In this document: positions 56,216 to 64,000 of the stretch, in pieces
How positions within the stretch are numbered: the first letter of the stretch is position 1
Layout of the letters: the number at the start of each line of letters is the position of its first letter
Assembly: GCF_021032705.1 (NCBI RefSeq)
Contig: NZ_JAHVXI010000007.1
Coordinates: forward strand, 2,141 to 66,140
Direction: 5' to 3'
DNA: 64,000 nucleotides
Source: Psychroserpens luteolus
Lineage (GTDB): Bacteria; Bacteroidota; Bacteroidia; Flavobacteriales; Flavobacteriaceae
Program-made: the position numbers and the translations under genes
Notes under the pieces: generated by a model
What the model was told of the DNA's origin: nothing
The model's input: the letters and a program-made list of their open reading frames with translations, nothing else
Database searches by the model: none

Positions 56216-56377
56216 ATGAAGAAGATAATTCCAGTCGAAGAAGGAGATTATTATTTAACACCCGAAGGTTACCGCTGTTTTACAGAACAATATCATTTAA
56301 AACGAGGTTATTGTTGCGAAAGCGGATGCAGACATTGCCCTTACGGTTTCGATAAAAATACTTTAAAAAAAAAGTAA
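56216..56377 (+). CDS. DUF5522 family small cysteine protein
   Basis: This 53-aa protein is MKKIIPVEEGDYYLTPEGYR, then CFTEQYHLKRGYCCESGCRH and CPYGFDKNTLKKK. The cluster CCxxxCxHCPYG with an earlier Cys suggests metal binding. The family is known as DUF5522 in Bacteroidetes; no function is established. Its stop and the hutU start share bases (TAATG at 56375-56379), so the two are translated together. Confidence 0.85.
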   Translation: MKKIIPVEEGDYYLTPEGYRCFTEQYHLKRGYCCESGCRHCPYGFDKNTLKKK

Positions 56378-58377
56378 TGCCAACAACAACACTATCATTT
56401 AAAGATCAAATAAAAGAAGGAATACCTAATGTTTTACCACAACCTAAACCTTACAACCCTTCAATTAATCATGCACCAAAAAGAAAAACTATCTTATCTG
56501 CTGAAGAAGAGGTATTAGCACTTAAAAATGCATTGCGTTATTTTGATCCATCTCATCACGATACATTATTACCCGAATTCAAAAAAGAATTAGATACCTA
56601 CGGAAGAATTTACATGTATCGCTTACGTCCAGATTATAAGATGTATGCGCGTCCAATTAATGACTATCCAGCACAATCAAAGCAGGCAGCCGCAATTATG
56701 CTAATGATTCAAAATAATTTGGACTATGCTGTGGCACAACATCCTCACGAATTAATCACTTATGGAGGTAATGGCGCTGTATTTTCTAATTGGGCACAAT
56801 ATAGACTAACGATGAAATATTTGTCTGAAATGACAGACGAACAAACCTTAGTCATGTATTCTGGGCATCCAATGGGTTTATTCCCAAGTCATAAGGAAGC
56901 ACCTAGAGTTGTTGTTACCAACGGTATGATGATTCCTAATTATTCTCAACCCGATGATTGGGAAAAATTTAATGCCTTGGGTGTCACTCAATACGGTCAA
57001 ATGACTGCTGGAAGCTATATGTATATCGGTCCGCAAGGAATTGTTCATGGCACAACTATTACTGTTTTAAATGGCTTCAGAAAGATAAAAAAAGAGCCAA
57101 AGGGACATCTTTTTGTAACTTCTGGTCTTGGAGGTATGTCTGGAGCACAACCAAAAGCAGGTAATATAGCTGGCTGTATAACCGTTTGCGCAGAGGTCAA
57201 TCCAAAGATTACACAAGTACGTTTAGATCAAGGTTGGATTGATGTTAAGATTACAGATTTAGATGAATTAGTAACTCGTGTTAATAAAGCTAAAGCCGAA
57301 AAAGAAACTATATCTATAGCCTACCTTGGTAATATTGTAGACGTCTGGGAAAAATTCGATCAAGAACATATACATATCGATTTAGGAAGTGATCAAACAT
57401 CTCTACATAATCCTTGGGCTGGAGGTTATTATCCCGTCGACCTATCATTTGACGATGCCAATGAAATGATGGCAGAAAACCCTGAATTATTCAAAATTAA
57501 AGTTCAGGAAAGCTTACGTAGACAAGCGGATGCCATTAATAAACATACTGCAAAAGGCACTTATTTCTTCGACTACGGAAATGCCTTTCTTTTAGAAGCT
57601 TCAAGAGCTGGTGCAGATATTATGGCAGATAATGGTATTGATTTTAAATATCCGTCGTATGTTCAAGATATTATGGGACCTATGTGCTTTGACTATGGCT
57701 TTGGACCATTTAGATGGGTTTGCGCTTCAGGTAAACCTGAAGACTTAGCAAAAACAGATGCCATTGCGTGTAAAGTTCTTGAAGACATTAAGAGAAATTC
57801 TCCAGAAGAAATACAACAACAAATGGCCGACAATATCCAATGGATTAAAGGCGCCCAAGAGAATAAACTTGTCGTAGGTTCTCAAGCTCGAATTCTATAT
57901 GCTGATGCCGAAGGACGTATGAAAATAGCTGAAGCGTTTAACGATGCAATTTCTAAAGGAGATATAGGAACAGTTATCTTAGGTCGTGATCACCATGATG
58001 TCTCTGGAACGGATTCGCCATATCGTGAAACAAGTAATATTTACGATGGTTCGCGATTTACGGCAGATATGGCCATTCACAATGTTATAGGAGATAGCTT
58101 TAGAGGAGCAACTTGGGTGAGTATTCACAATGGTGGAGGCGTTGGATGGGGAGAAGTTATCAATGGAGGATTTGGTATGGTTCTTGATGGTACTAAAGAA
58201 GCATCAACGCGTTTAAAACGCATGCTTTTTTGGGATGTTAATAATGGAATTGCTAGACGAAGCTGGGCAAGAAATGACGAAGCTATTTTTGCCATTAAAC
58301 GTGCAATGCAATCTGAACCAAATTTAAAAGTAACATTGCCTAACAAAGTTGATGATGATCTATTAAACTCGTTATAA
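56377..58377 (+). CDS. hutU: Urocanate hydratase
   Basis: HutU converts urocanate to imidazolonepropionate in histidine breakdown. The family blocks are clear: ELITYGGNGAVFSNWAQYRLTMKYL, YSGHPMGLFPSH, GPQGIVHGTTITV, GLGGMSGAQPKAGNIAGC (NAD binding), and IMGPMCFDYGFGPFRWVCASG. At 666 residues it is longer than the roughly 555-aa proteobacterial enzyme; Bacteroidetes members are of this length. No hutH, hutI or hutG is in the window. It is preceded by DUF5522 in a stop/start overlap. Confidence 0.95.
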   Translation: MPTTTLSFKDQIKEGIPNVLPQPKPYNPSINHAPKRKTILSAEEEVLALKNALRYFDPSHHDTLLPEFKKELDTYGRIYMYRLRPDYKMYARPINDYPAQSKQAAAIMLMIQNNLDYAVAQHPHELITYGGNGAVFSNWAQYRLTMKYLSEMTDEQTLVMYSGHPMGLFPSHKEAPRVVVTNGMMIPNYSQPDDWEKFNALGVTQYGQMTAGSYMYIGPQGIVHGTTITVLNGFRKIKKEPKGHLFVTSGLGGMSGAQPKAGNIAGCITVCAEVNPKITQVRLDQGWIDVKITDLDELVTRVNKAKAEKETISIAYLGNIVDVWEKFDQEHIHIDLGSDQTSLHNPWAGGYYPVDLSFDDANEMMAENPELFKIKVQESLRRQADAINKHTAKGTYFFDYGNAFLLEASRAGADIMADNGIDFKYPSYVQDIMGPMCFDYGFGPFRWVCASGKPEDLAKTDAIACKVLEDIKRNSPEEIQQQMADNIQWIKGAQENKLVVGSQARILYADAEGRMKIAEAFNDAISKGDIGTVILGRDHHDVSGTDSPYRETSNIYDGSRFTADMAIHNVIGDSFRGATWVSIHNGGGVGWGEVINGGFGMVLDGTKEASTRLKRMLFWDVNNGIARRSWARNDEAIFAIKRAMQSEPNLKVTLPNKVDDDLLNSL

Positions 58378-58399
58378 CCATTTAATAAAAAAAAGAATT

Positions 58400-58960
58400 A
58401 TGAAAAAACTACTCAAATTATTACCAATCGTGATGGTAACATTGGTTATCACATCTTGTAGCACAGTAAGAGTTGCATCAGATTACGATAAAAATGCAGA
58501 TTTCAATAATTACAAAACATTCGCGTTTTTTAAAACTGGAATTGATAAAGCAGAAATTAGTGATTTAGATAAACGTAGAATCCTGAGAGCGATTGAAACA
58601 GAATTATTAGCACAAGGCTACACCAAATCTGAAAATCCAGATCTATTGGTAAGTATTTTCACCAAATCTGAACAGCGTATCAATGTTTACAATAATGCCT
58701 GGGGCTGGGGAGCTTGGGGCTGGGGAGGCTGGGGAGGCTTCGGACCTGGTTGGGGCTGGGGTTGGAACCAACCATCAGTATCTACTAGAACGCAAGGTGC
58801 TCTATATGTCGATCTAATAGATGCCAACAAAAAGGAATTAGTATGGCAAGGAAAAGGAACTGGACTTTTAACACAAAGAAGTGTTGAAAAGAAAGAAGAA
58901 AAAATCAAAGAATTTGTGACAAAGATTATGCAAGCATATCCGCCACAAATTGCACAATAA
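58400..58960 (+). CDS. DUF4136 lipoprotein with Trp/Gly-rich insert
   Basis: This 186-aa protein has a lipoprotein signal (VMVTLVITSCST) and the DUF4136 pattern (VRVASDYDKNADFNNYKTFAFFK...KRRILRAIETELLAQGYTKSENPDLLVSIFTKSE). Between the two halves is a segment of about 27 residues made almost only of Trp, Gly, Ala and Pro (NNAWGWGAWGWGGWGGF). The insert DNA is GC-rich (ggggctgggg repeats) compared with its surroundings. Family function is unknown. It lies 22 bp after hutU and may share its transcript. Confidence 0.85.
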   Translation: MKKLLKLLPIVMVTLVITSCSTVRVASDYDKNADFNNYKTFAFFKTGIDKAEISDLDKRRILRAIETELLAQGYTKSENPDLLVSIFTKSEQRINVYNNAWGWGAWGWGGWGGFGPGWGWGWNQPSVSTRTQGALYVDLIDANKKELVWQGKGTGLLTQRSVEKKEEKIKEFVTKIMQAYPPQIAQ

Positions 58961-58981
58961 ATCTTATCTTAATAAGACTAT

Positions 58982-59014
58982 AAAGCACCAGTAGATTTCT
59001 CTGGTGCTTTTTTT
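58982..59014 (+). terminator. Terminator after the DUF4136 gene
   Basis: AAAGCACCAG (58982-58991) pairs with CTGGTGCTTT (59001-59010), with an inner AGA/TCT helix and a T-run after it. Confidence 0.9.
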
Positions 59015-59057
59015 ATGTGTTTATACCAGTACATTTTCTGCTTCATTTCTAAAAGCC

Positions 59058-59065
59058 TATCTTTG
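59058..59065 (+). promoter_or_regulatory. -7 box for the SulP gene
   Basis: TATCTTTG matches TAnnTTTG, 22 nt before the ATG at 59088. It lies downstream of earlier in-frame start candidates and so excludes them. Confidence 0.55.
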
Positions 59066-59087
59066 CCGACTTTTAAGTGCAAGAATT

Positions 59088-60767
59088 ATGATATTAGGTC
59101 AAACAACTCGAAAAAACTTTACGCAAAACCCAAAGAATGATATTCTTTCAGGTTTAACAGTAGCTCTAGCCTTAGTACCAGAAGCTGTTGCCTTTGCCTT
59201 TGTTGCTGGTGTCGACCCATTGGTTGGACTATATGGTGCCTTTATGATGGGAATCGTGACCGCTCTTTTTGGTGGTAGACCAGGTATGATTTCTGGCGCA
59301 ACTGGAGCCATGGCTGTTGTAATGGTGCATCTTATACAAAAAGGAAATGAAACTGGTCTCAGTCTAGAAACACCTATTGAAAATCTTGGTTTACAATGGC
59401 TTTTCATCACGCTACTCTTCGTTGGAGGTATCCAAATACTGGCTGGTATTTTTAAGCTTGGAAAGTTTGTTCGTCTTATCCCACATCCCGTAATGATGGG
59501 ATTCGTGAATGGTTTAGCCATCGTGATTTTTATGTCTCAGCTAGGCCTGTTTCCAAATGCAGTACCCAAGGATATTTCAATTTGGAATAACACATCTGAA
59601 TGGTTCTCACACCTATTCTCTAACCTTACTCTATGGAAAATGTTAGGTTTTATAGGACTTACAATGGGTATTATGTATGGCTTACCAAAGCTCACTAAAA
59701 AAATTCCTGCAGCTCTCATTGCTATTATTGTAGTGGCTTGTATTACCATTTTTGGTGGCATCGAAATGAGTACAGTAGGCTCTTTTATCCAAGAAGGTGG
59801 AGGAAAAGGTTTAGAAGGTAGCTTACCGACATTTCAAGATCAAATTTTTGGTTTATTTGGCACACTTGATGGTCATTTCCTAAGTACAATTCTACCAACG
59901 GCATTTATATTGGCAGCTATCGGACTTATAGAATCACTAATGACATTGAACCTCATAGATGAAATCACTGAAACAAGAGGAAATGGCAATAGAGAATGTA
60001 TCGCTCAAGGAGGTGCTAATATGCTCAACGGACTCTTTGGAGGTATGGGAGGATGTGCCATGATCGGACAATCTATAATAAATGTCGATTCTGGTGGACG
60101 TGGTCGTCTATCAGGAGCTATTGCAGCCATCGCCTTATTGTGCTTTGTATTGTTTGGAGCACCTTTAATTGAACAAATCCCAATTGCTGCTCTAGTTGGT
60201 GTCATGTTTATGGTTGTTATTGGAACCTTCGCTTGGAGTAGTTTTAGAATTATTAGAAAAATCCCACTTTCTGATGCCATTGTTTTAATTGCTGTATCGG
60301 CCATTACTGTATGGAAAGATTTAGCTGTTGCTGTTATTGCAGGTGTCATTATTTCTGCTTTAGTATTTGCCTGGAAAAATGCCACAATGATTAGAGCACG
60401 TAAGCGCATTCAAGCAAATGGCACAAAAACATACGAAATTTGGGGGCCATTATTCTTTGGTTCGATTCAAAACTTTAATGCCAAATTTGATGTTAAAAAC
60501 GACCCTGAACATATTGAAATTGATTTTGTAGAATCTAGAGTGAGTGATCATTCTGCTATTGAGGCCATTTTCAATTTAGTAAACAAGTATAAAGCTGAAG
60601 GTAAATCGATCAAATTAAAACATTTAAGTTCAGATTGTAAAATATTATTACACAAAGCTAGTCCGATTTTTCAAGACGTCATTATAGAAGATATTGATGA
60701 TCCGAGATATCATTTGGCAGCAGATCCTGAAAAGTTCACTAAACCACTTTCTGAATATAAGATGTAA
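59088..60767 (+). CDS. SulP family anion transporter with STAS domain
   Basis: This protein of about 559 aa is a SLC26/SulP carrier. The membrane part has the signature GLTVALALVPEAVAFAFVAGVDPLVGLYGAF, followed by GGRPGMISGATGAMAVVM and GGANMLNGLFGGMGGCAMIGQSIINVDSGGRGRLSG. A C-terminal STAS domain starts at about residue 450 (TKTYEIWGPLFFGSIQNFNAKF). The substrate may be sulfate, bicarbonate or another anion. A longer frame from 59004 overlaps the upstream terminator and is rejected. Confidence 0.93.
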   Translation: MILGQTTRKNFTQNPKNDILSGLTVALALVPEAVAFAFVAGVDPLVGLYGAFMMGIVTALFGGRPGMISGATGAMAVVMVHLIQKGNETGLSLETPIENLGLQWLFITLLFVGGIQILAGIFKLGKFVRLIPHPVMMGFVNGLAIVIFMSQLGLFPNAVPKDISIWNNTSEWFSHLFSNLTLWKMLGFIGLTMGIMYGLPKLTKKIPAALIAIIVVACITIFGGIEMSTVGSFIQEGGGKGLEGSLPTFQDQIFGLFGTLDGHFLSTILPTAFILAAIGLIESLMTLNLIDEITETRGNGNRECIAQGGANMLNGLFGGMGGCAMIGQSIINVDSGGRGRLSGAIAAIALLCFVLFGAPLIEQIPIAALVGVMFMVVIGTFAWSSFRIIRKIPLSDAIVLIAVSAITVWKDLAVAVIAGVIISALVFAWKNATMIRARKRIQANGTKTYEIWGPLFFGSIQNFNAKFDVKNDPEHIEIDFVESRVSDHSAIEAIFNLVNKYKAEGKSIKLKHLSSDCKILLHKASPIFQDVIIEDIDDPRYHLAADPEKFTKPLSEYKM

Positions 60768-60772
60768 CAAAA

Positions 60773-60798
60773 AAAAGCGACCAACATTGGTCGCTTTT
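60773..60798. terminator. Bidirectional terminator
   Basis: AAAAGCGACCAA pairs with TTGGTCGCTTTT with a 2-nt CA loop, between the converging SulP and Spy-like genes. Confidence 0.92.
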
Positions 60799-60821
60799 CA
60801 TTTATTTATAAAAGACGTTAA

Positions 60822-61193
60822 CTATTTTGCAGCAGTCTTCTTTTTGTAAATATCGTATTGCGCAGGCGTGAATATTTGTTGTAATTTTTTGTCAATATAA
60901 GCACGCATTTTTTTCTTCTTAGCTTGACGCTCTGTAGCATCTTCTATACTAGCAATACCATTCATTTTTTTCTCTACTGCAGTAAACACATCGTGTAACT
61001 TTTCTTTTTGAGTTGCATCTAATTTTGCTTCTCGCTCCAATAAGTTAATCACTTTCTGGGCACTTTTCTCAGCAGAATAATCAGAATTGGTTATAACTGT
61101 ATTTTGTTTCTTCGTTGTAGTTTGAGCAAATGACAATTGGCTACCAGCAAATAAAAAACAGGCAAAGCACAATAAAAGTAGTTGTTTTTTCAT
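60822..61193 (-). CDS. Spy-like secreted helical protein (third copy)
   Basis: This 123-aa protein has a signal peptide (ending QLSFAQ, about 24 residues) and a helical hairpin: KSAQKVINLLEREAKLDATQKEKLHDVFTAVEKKMNGI and a C-terminal LQQIFTPAQYDIYKKK. The LDATQ and FTPAQY elements correspond to the LTxxQ and LTxEQY of the proteins at 47322 and 47898. Role inferred as small periplasmic chaperone or stress protein; not proven. Confidence 0.7.
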   Translation of the reverse strand: MKKQLLLLCFACFLFAGSQLSFAQTTTKKQNTVITNSDYSAEKSAQKVINLLEREAKLDATQKEKLHDVFTAVEKKMNGIASIEDATERQAKKKKMRAYIDKKLQQIFTPAQYDIYKKKTAAK

Positions 61194-61253
61194 GATATTA
61201 GTTAATAAATTAAAGGTTCAATATACGAAGAATTTATTTGAAATTAATTCGTT

Positions 61254-63320
61254 TTAATAATTTAACAAGGCTTCTATTTTAGCCTTTACCTTTTCTGTAG
61301 AAGGAATCATAGTTTGTTCCAAAGTCGAGTTTAATGGTATAGCTGGCATGTTTTCACTACCAATAGTCATGACTGGCGCATCTAAATATTTGAAGCATTC
61401 TTCTTGTATTTTTCCCGTAAGTGCTCTGGCAAAACTATTATTAGACGGTTCTTCTGTAACAACCAAACACTTTCCTGTTTTCTTAACAGAAGCCATTATT
61501 GCATCTTCATCTAAAGGATATAGAGTTCTTAGATCGATAATTTCTATTTGATCTCGCATATCTAATTCCCCTGAAGCGTTATAAGCCCAATGCACACCCA
61601 TTCCGTAGGTAACAATCGTACAAGTTTCAACGTCTTCCTGTTTCCATATTTCTTGTAGGACCCAAGCTTTTCCAAACGGTAATACATAATCTTCTGAAGG
61701 CTCTACAGAAGTCGCTGTTAACGTACCTGGTACTTTAGACCAATATAGACCTTTATGTTCTAGGATTACTACAGGATTAGGATCGTAATAGGCTGCTTTC
61801 ATCAAGCCCTTTAAATCGGCTCCATTACTAGGATAAGCTATTTTAATACCACGTATGTTTGTGATTACACTTTCTACAGAAGACGAATGATAAGGGCCTC
61901 CACTACCATAAGCACCAATAGGCACACGTAAAATCATACTTACAGGCCATTTTCCGTTAGAAAGATAACAGCTACGGCTAACTTCTGTAAACAATTGATT
62001 TAATCCTGGCCAAATATAATCTGCAAACTGAACCTCAACAATAGGCTTCAAACCTACAGCACTCATTCCAACTGTAGATCCTACAATAAAAGCTTCTTGA
62101 ATTGGCGTATTAAATACACGATCATCACCAAATTTTTGTGCAAGTGTCGCGGCTTCTCTAAACACACCTCCTAATCGTCCACCTACATCTTGTCCATAAA
62201 GCAAGCATTCTTTATGCTTTCTCATCAATTCTTCAACAGCAAACAACGCACAATCTACCATAACCACTTTATCAGCACCTTCTGGTGTACGTTCACCTTT
62301 TTCTTCGGAAATTGGCGTAGGCGCAAAATCATGCGTAAACAAATCCTCAGGCTTTGGATCTTCAGCTTGTAGTGCTTTTTCAAAATCGGATTGCACTTTT
62401 GCTTTTGCAGCGTTTTCTATTGCATCGATCTCTTTAGCTGTAAACCCTTGATCTTCAAGTTGTTTCTTTAACACTGGATAAGGATCACGAGATCGAGCCT
62501 CTTCTAAGTCATCACGATACCATTCCATTCGTACACCTGATGTATGGTGATTTAGTAATGGAACTTTAGCGTGAACTAAAAATGGTCGACGTTCTTTACG
62601 TATGGTCTTGATTACTTTTTCTATAGCCTCATAGCTTTCGGTAAAATTAGCACCATCTATAGAAATGGCATCCAAACCATGAAACCCTTGTGCATACTCA
62701 TAGGCATTTTGTGCTCTAGTCTCAGCAGCATTAGCCGAAATATCCCAACCATTATCCTGAACTAGATACAAAATTGGCATTTGCTTGAGCGCTGCCATTT
62801 GAAAGGCTTCGGCAATTTCACCTTCGGTAACAGAAGCATCTCCCAAACTACACACCACTAGTGGTGATTCTATTATCTCACTCTTATTGGAATTGTTGTG
62901 AGGTATACCTTGAAGTTCTTTATACTGCATTCCCATAGCAACACCTGTAGCAGGAATTGCCTGCATACCAGTCGCAGAAGACTGATGCGGAATCTTAGGC
63001 TTATCATCATCTTTTAAACTTGGATGTGAATAATAGGTACGTCCTCCAGAAAATGGATCCTCTTTTTTTGCTAGCAACTGTAGCATGACATCATATGGTT
63101 CTAAACCAAATGACAGCAACATGGCATCATCTCGATAATAAGGAAAGGCATAATCTTGAGGTAATAACTGCATACCTAAAGCTGTCTGAACAGCTTCATG
63201 CCCTCTTGATGTAGCATGCACATACTTAGACACTTGTTTGAAATTAGCCTCGTATAATTCTGTCATTGCTTTCGCAGTACACAGATTTAAAAATCCTTTA
63301 TATAATATGTCTTTATTCAT
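61254..63320 (-). CDS. 2-oxoacid dehydrogenase E1, fused alpha and beta subunits
   Basis: This fusion of about 688 aa combines the alpha half (residues 1 to about 330; HATSRGHEAVQTALGMQLL, GRTYYSHPSL, and the TPP-binding GDASVTEGEIAEAFQMAALKQMP...DNGWDIS) with the beta half (LLYGQDVGGRLGGVFREAATL, NTPIQEAFIVGSTVGMSAVGLKPIVEVQFADYIW). It decarboxylates a 2-oxoacid, possibly a branched-chain one, and hands the acyl group to the lipoyl E2. A frame extension to 63413 adds a Lys-rich stretch unlike the family, so I start at ATG 63320. It is the last gene of the E2-ORF-E1 cluster. Confidence 0.92.
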   Translation of the reverse strand: MNKDILYKGFLNLCTAKAMTELYEANFKQVSKYVHATSRGHEAVQTALGMQLLPQDYAFPYYRDDAMLLSFGLEPYDVMLQLLAKKEDPFSGGRTYYSHPSLKDDDKPKIPHQSSATGMQAIPATGVAMGMQYKELQGIPHNNSNKSEIIESPLVVCSLGDASVTEGEIAEAFQMAALKQMPILYLVQDNGWDISANAAETRAQNAYEYAQGFHGLDAISIDGANFTESYEAIEKVIKTIRKERRPFLVHAKVPLLNHHTSGVRMEWYRDDLEEARSRDPYPVLKKQLEDQGFTAKEIDAIENAAKAKVQSDFEKALQAEDPKPEDLFTHDFAPTPISEEKGERTPEGADKVVMVDCALFAVEELMRKHKECLLYGQDVGGRLGGVFREAATLAQKFGDDRVFNTPIQEAFIVGSTVGMSAVGLKPIVEVQFADYIWPGLNQLFTEVSRSCYLSNGKWPVSMILRVPIGAYGSGGPYHSSSVESVITNIRGIKIAYPSNGADLKGLMKAAYYDPNPVVILEHKGLYWSKVPGTLTATSVEPSEDYVLPFGKAWVLQEIWKQEDVETCTIVTYGMGVHWAYNASGELDMRDQIEIIDLRTLYPLDEDAIMASVKKTGKCLVVTEEPSNNSFARALTGKIQEECFKYLDAPVMTIGSENMPAIPLNSTLEQTMIPSTEKVKAKIEALLNY

Positions 63321-63469
63321 CAACTTATTTACTTGAATTAAATAACTTTTTAAACCAAGATTCTTTTTTCTCTGTTTCAATTTTAGGTTTCTTTCCTCTT
63401 TTAAATATTCCAAAACTTCAGAAGTAACCCTATGTTTATATTTATTTATTTCCCTTTTATATCTGTCGA

Positions 63470-63661
63470 CTAGTTTTTTGAATCGGTGTTAGCATTAATT
63501 AAAAAGTAGTAATACTCTAAAGCGGATAAAACTTCAATTTCTTCTTGACTAATCTCCTTTAAAACCTTTTTAGCGTTAACAAAACGCGGATCGTACATCA
63601 ACTCAAAATCGTCGTAATACTTCCAAAACGCTTTCAACTTATCAATTCCTATAAGTTCCAT
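63470..63661 (-). CDS. 63-aa protein of unknown function between E2 and E1
   Basis: The frame starts at the ATG whose complement is 63659-63661, the base next to the E2 stop codon, and runs MELIGIDKLKAFWKYYDDFE, then LMYDPRFVNAKKVLKEISQE and on to the stop. It is acidic with predicted helices, no signal and no membrane segment. No family is recognised. The immediate E2 stop/start junction suggests translational coupling with E2. Confidence 0.65.
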   Translation of the reverse strand: MELIGIDKLKAFWKYYDDFELMYDPRFVNAKKVLKEISQEEIEVLSALEYYYFLINANTDSKN

Positions 63662-64000
63662 TTAGATTTTTCTATCTACATCAAATTGCTCAAAATAATC
63701 AGCAACACGACGTACAAAACTTCCGCCTAAAAATCCATCAACGACGCGATGATCAAACGATAATGACAAGTACATCATACTTCGAATAGCGATTTCATCA
63801 CCTTTTTCTGTAGTAATCACTTCTGGACGTTTTTTAATAATTCCTAGAGCAAGAATAGCCACTTCAGGTTGATTAATAATAGGTGTTCCCATGACACTTC
63901 CAAAAGTTCCTACATTAGAAATAGTGAAGGTACTTCCTTGAATATCGTCAGCCTTTAGGTTATTTTCTCTGGCTTTATTAGCCAATTCATTAACATTTTC
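63662..64000 (-). CDS. 2-oxoacid dehydrogenase E2 (lipoamide acyltransferase), C-terminal part
   Basis: The frame is open to the right edge; only the last 113 residues are in the window. The catalytic domain of E2 acyltransferases is recognisable: FTISNVGTFGSVMGTPIINQPEVAILALG and SLSFDHRVVDGFLGGSFVRRVADYFE, with the catalytic His and Asp of DHRxxDG. The lipoyl and E1/E3-binding domains lie outside. It transfers the acyl group from E1 (61254) to CoA, and depends on lipoylation (lipB at 30477). Confidence 0.93.
   Translation of the reverse strand, partial: ENVNELANKARENNLKADDIQGSTFTISNVGTFGSVMGTPIINQPEVAILALGIIKKRPEVITTEKGDEIAIRSMMYLSLSFDHRVVDGFLGGSFVRRVADYFEQFDVDRKI

Noticed and set aside
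59004-59087. 28-residue N-terminal extension of the SulP protein
   Set aside because: It overlaps the preceding terminator and lies upstream of the -7 box at 59058-59065.
63321-63413. 31-residue N-terminal extension of the E1 fusion
   Set aside because: Lys-rich and unlike the family, whose members begin near MNKDILYKGFLNLCTAKAM; the ATG at 63320 fits better.

Overview
The window looks like the chromosome of a marine-type member of the Flavobacteriaceae (Bacteroidetes). The base composition is AT-rich. Secreted proteins carry type IX secretion (T9SS) architecture. The -7 promoter box TAnnTTTG typical of the phylum occurs before several genes, and many proteins are flavobacterial families (DUF2851, DUF3467, DUF5522, fused E1 alpha/beta dehydrogenase, long urocanase). 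Genus assignment is not possible by eye. Apart from the adhesin repeats there is no sign of phage, plasmid, insertion sequence, CRISPR or defence island; this is mostly core chromosome with lineage-specific envelope genes.

Layout. (1) 1-1951: 5' part of a large secreted repeat protein on the minus strand, running off the left edge, with near-identical 318-bp tandem repeats. (2) 2376-4962: prfC, a small Fe-S protein and a DUF3467 gene followed by a decayed copy of its own 3' end. (3) 5148-18496, minus strand: the transcription/translation block, in transcript order tRNA-Thr(TGT), tRNA-Tyr, tRNA-Gly, tRNA-Thr(GGT), tuf, tRNA-Trp, secE, nusG, rplK, rplA, rplJ, rplL, rpoB, rpoC, ending at a terminator. 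A consensus promoter lies at its head, and three spacers hold strong hairpins without U-tracts. (4) 18598-20133, minus: hpf, xerC and rpsU; rpsU carries an unusually strong Shine-Dalgarno sequence. (5) 20221-28065, minus: envelope and metabolic genes (carboxypeptidase-regulatory-domain protein, acyl-CoA dehydrogenase, helix-hairpin-helix protein, alanine/cation symporter, K+ channel, PspC, DUF2851).

(6) 28172-41624, mostly plus: secreted and lipoproteins, an M23 peptidase, lipB, a 52-aa YqaE/Pmp3 protein, a membrane-spanning LuxR-type regulator, DUF1573, a thioredoxin-like/TPR protein, lysS, an EEP-family protein, a diheme cytochrome lipoprotein and a large zinc metalloprotease. (7) 41678-45565, minus: two clusters of small membrane proteins; one contains a CPBP-like protein lacking the catalytic motif and two tandem alpha/beta hydrolases. 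(8) 45717-51277: a helical-repeat protein, two small Spy-like secreted proteins, then hemL, a LysM glucosaminidase and a PLP-dependent deaminase family gene in one tight operon. (9) 51476-64000: a 1455-aa T9SS type C cargo protein, a tiny HExxH membrane protein, DUF5522-hutU in a stop/start overlap, a DUF4136 lipoprotein with a Trp/Gly-rich insert, a SulP transporter, a third Spy-like protein, and the E1 and E2 components of a 2-oxoacid dehydrogenase, E2 running off the right edge.

No wholly new multi-gene system can be demonstrated from sequence alone. The best leads are the control features around rpsU and the tuf-rpoC operon, the four-gene membrane operon at 41678-44341 with its pseudo-protease, and several small proteins coupled to larger genes by stop/start overlaps.
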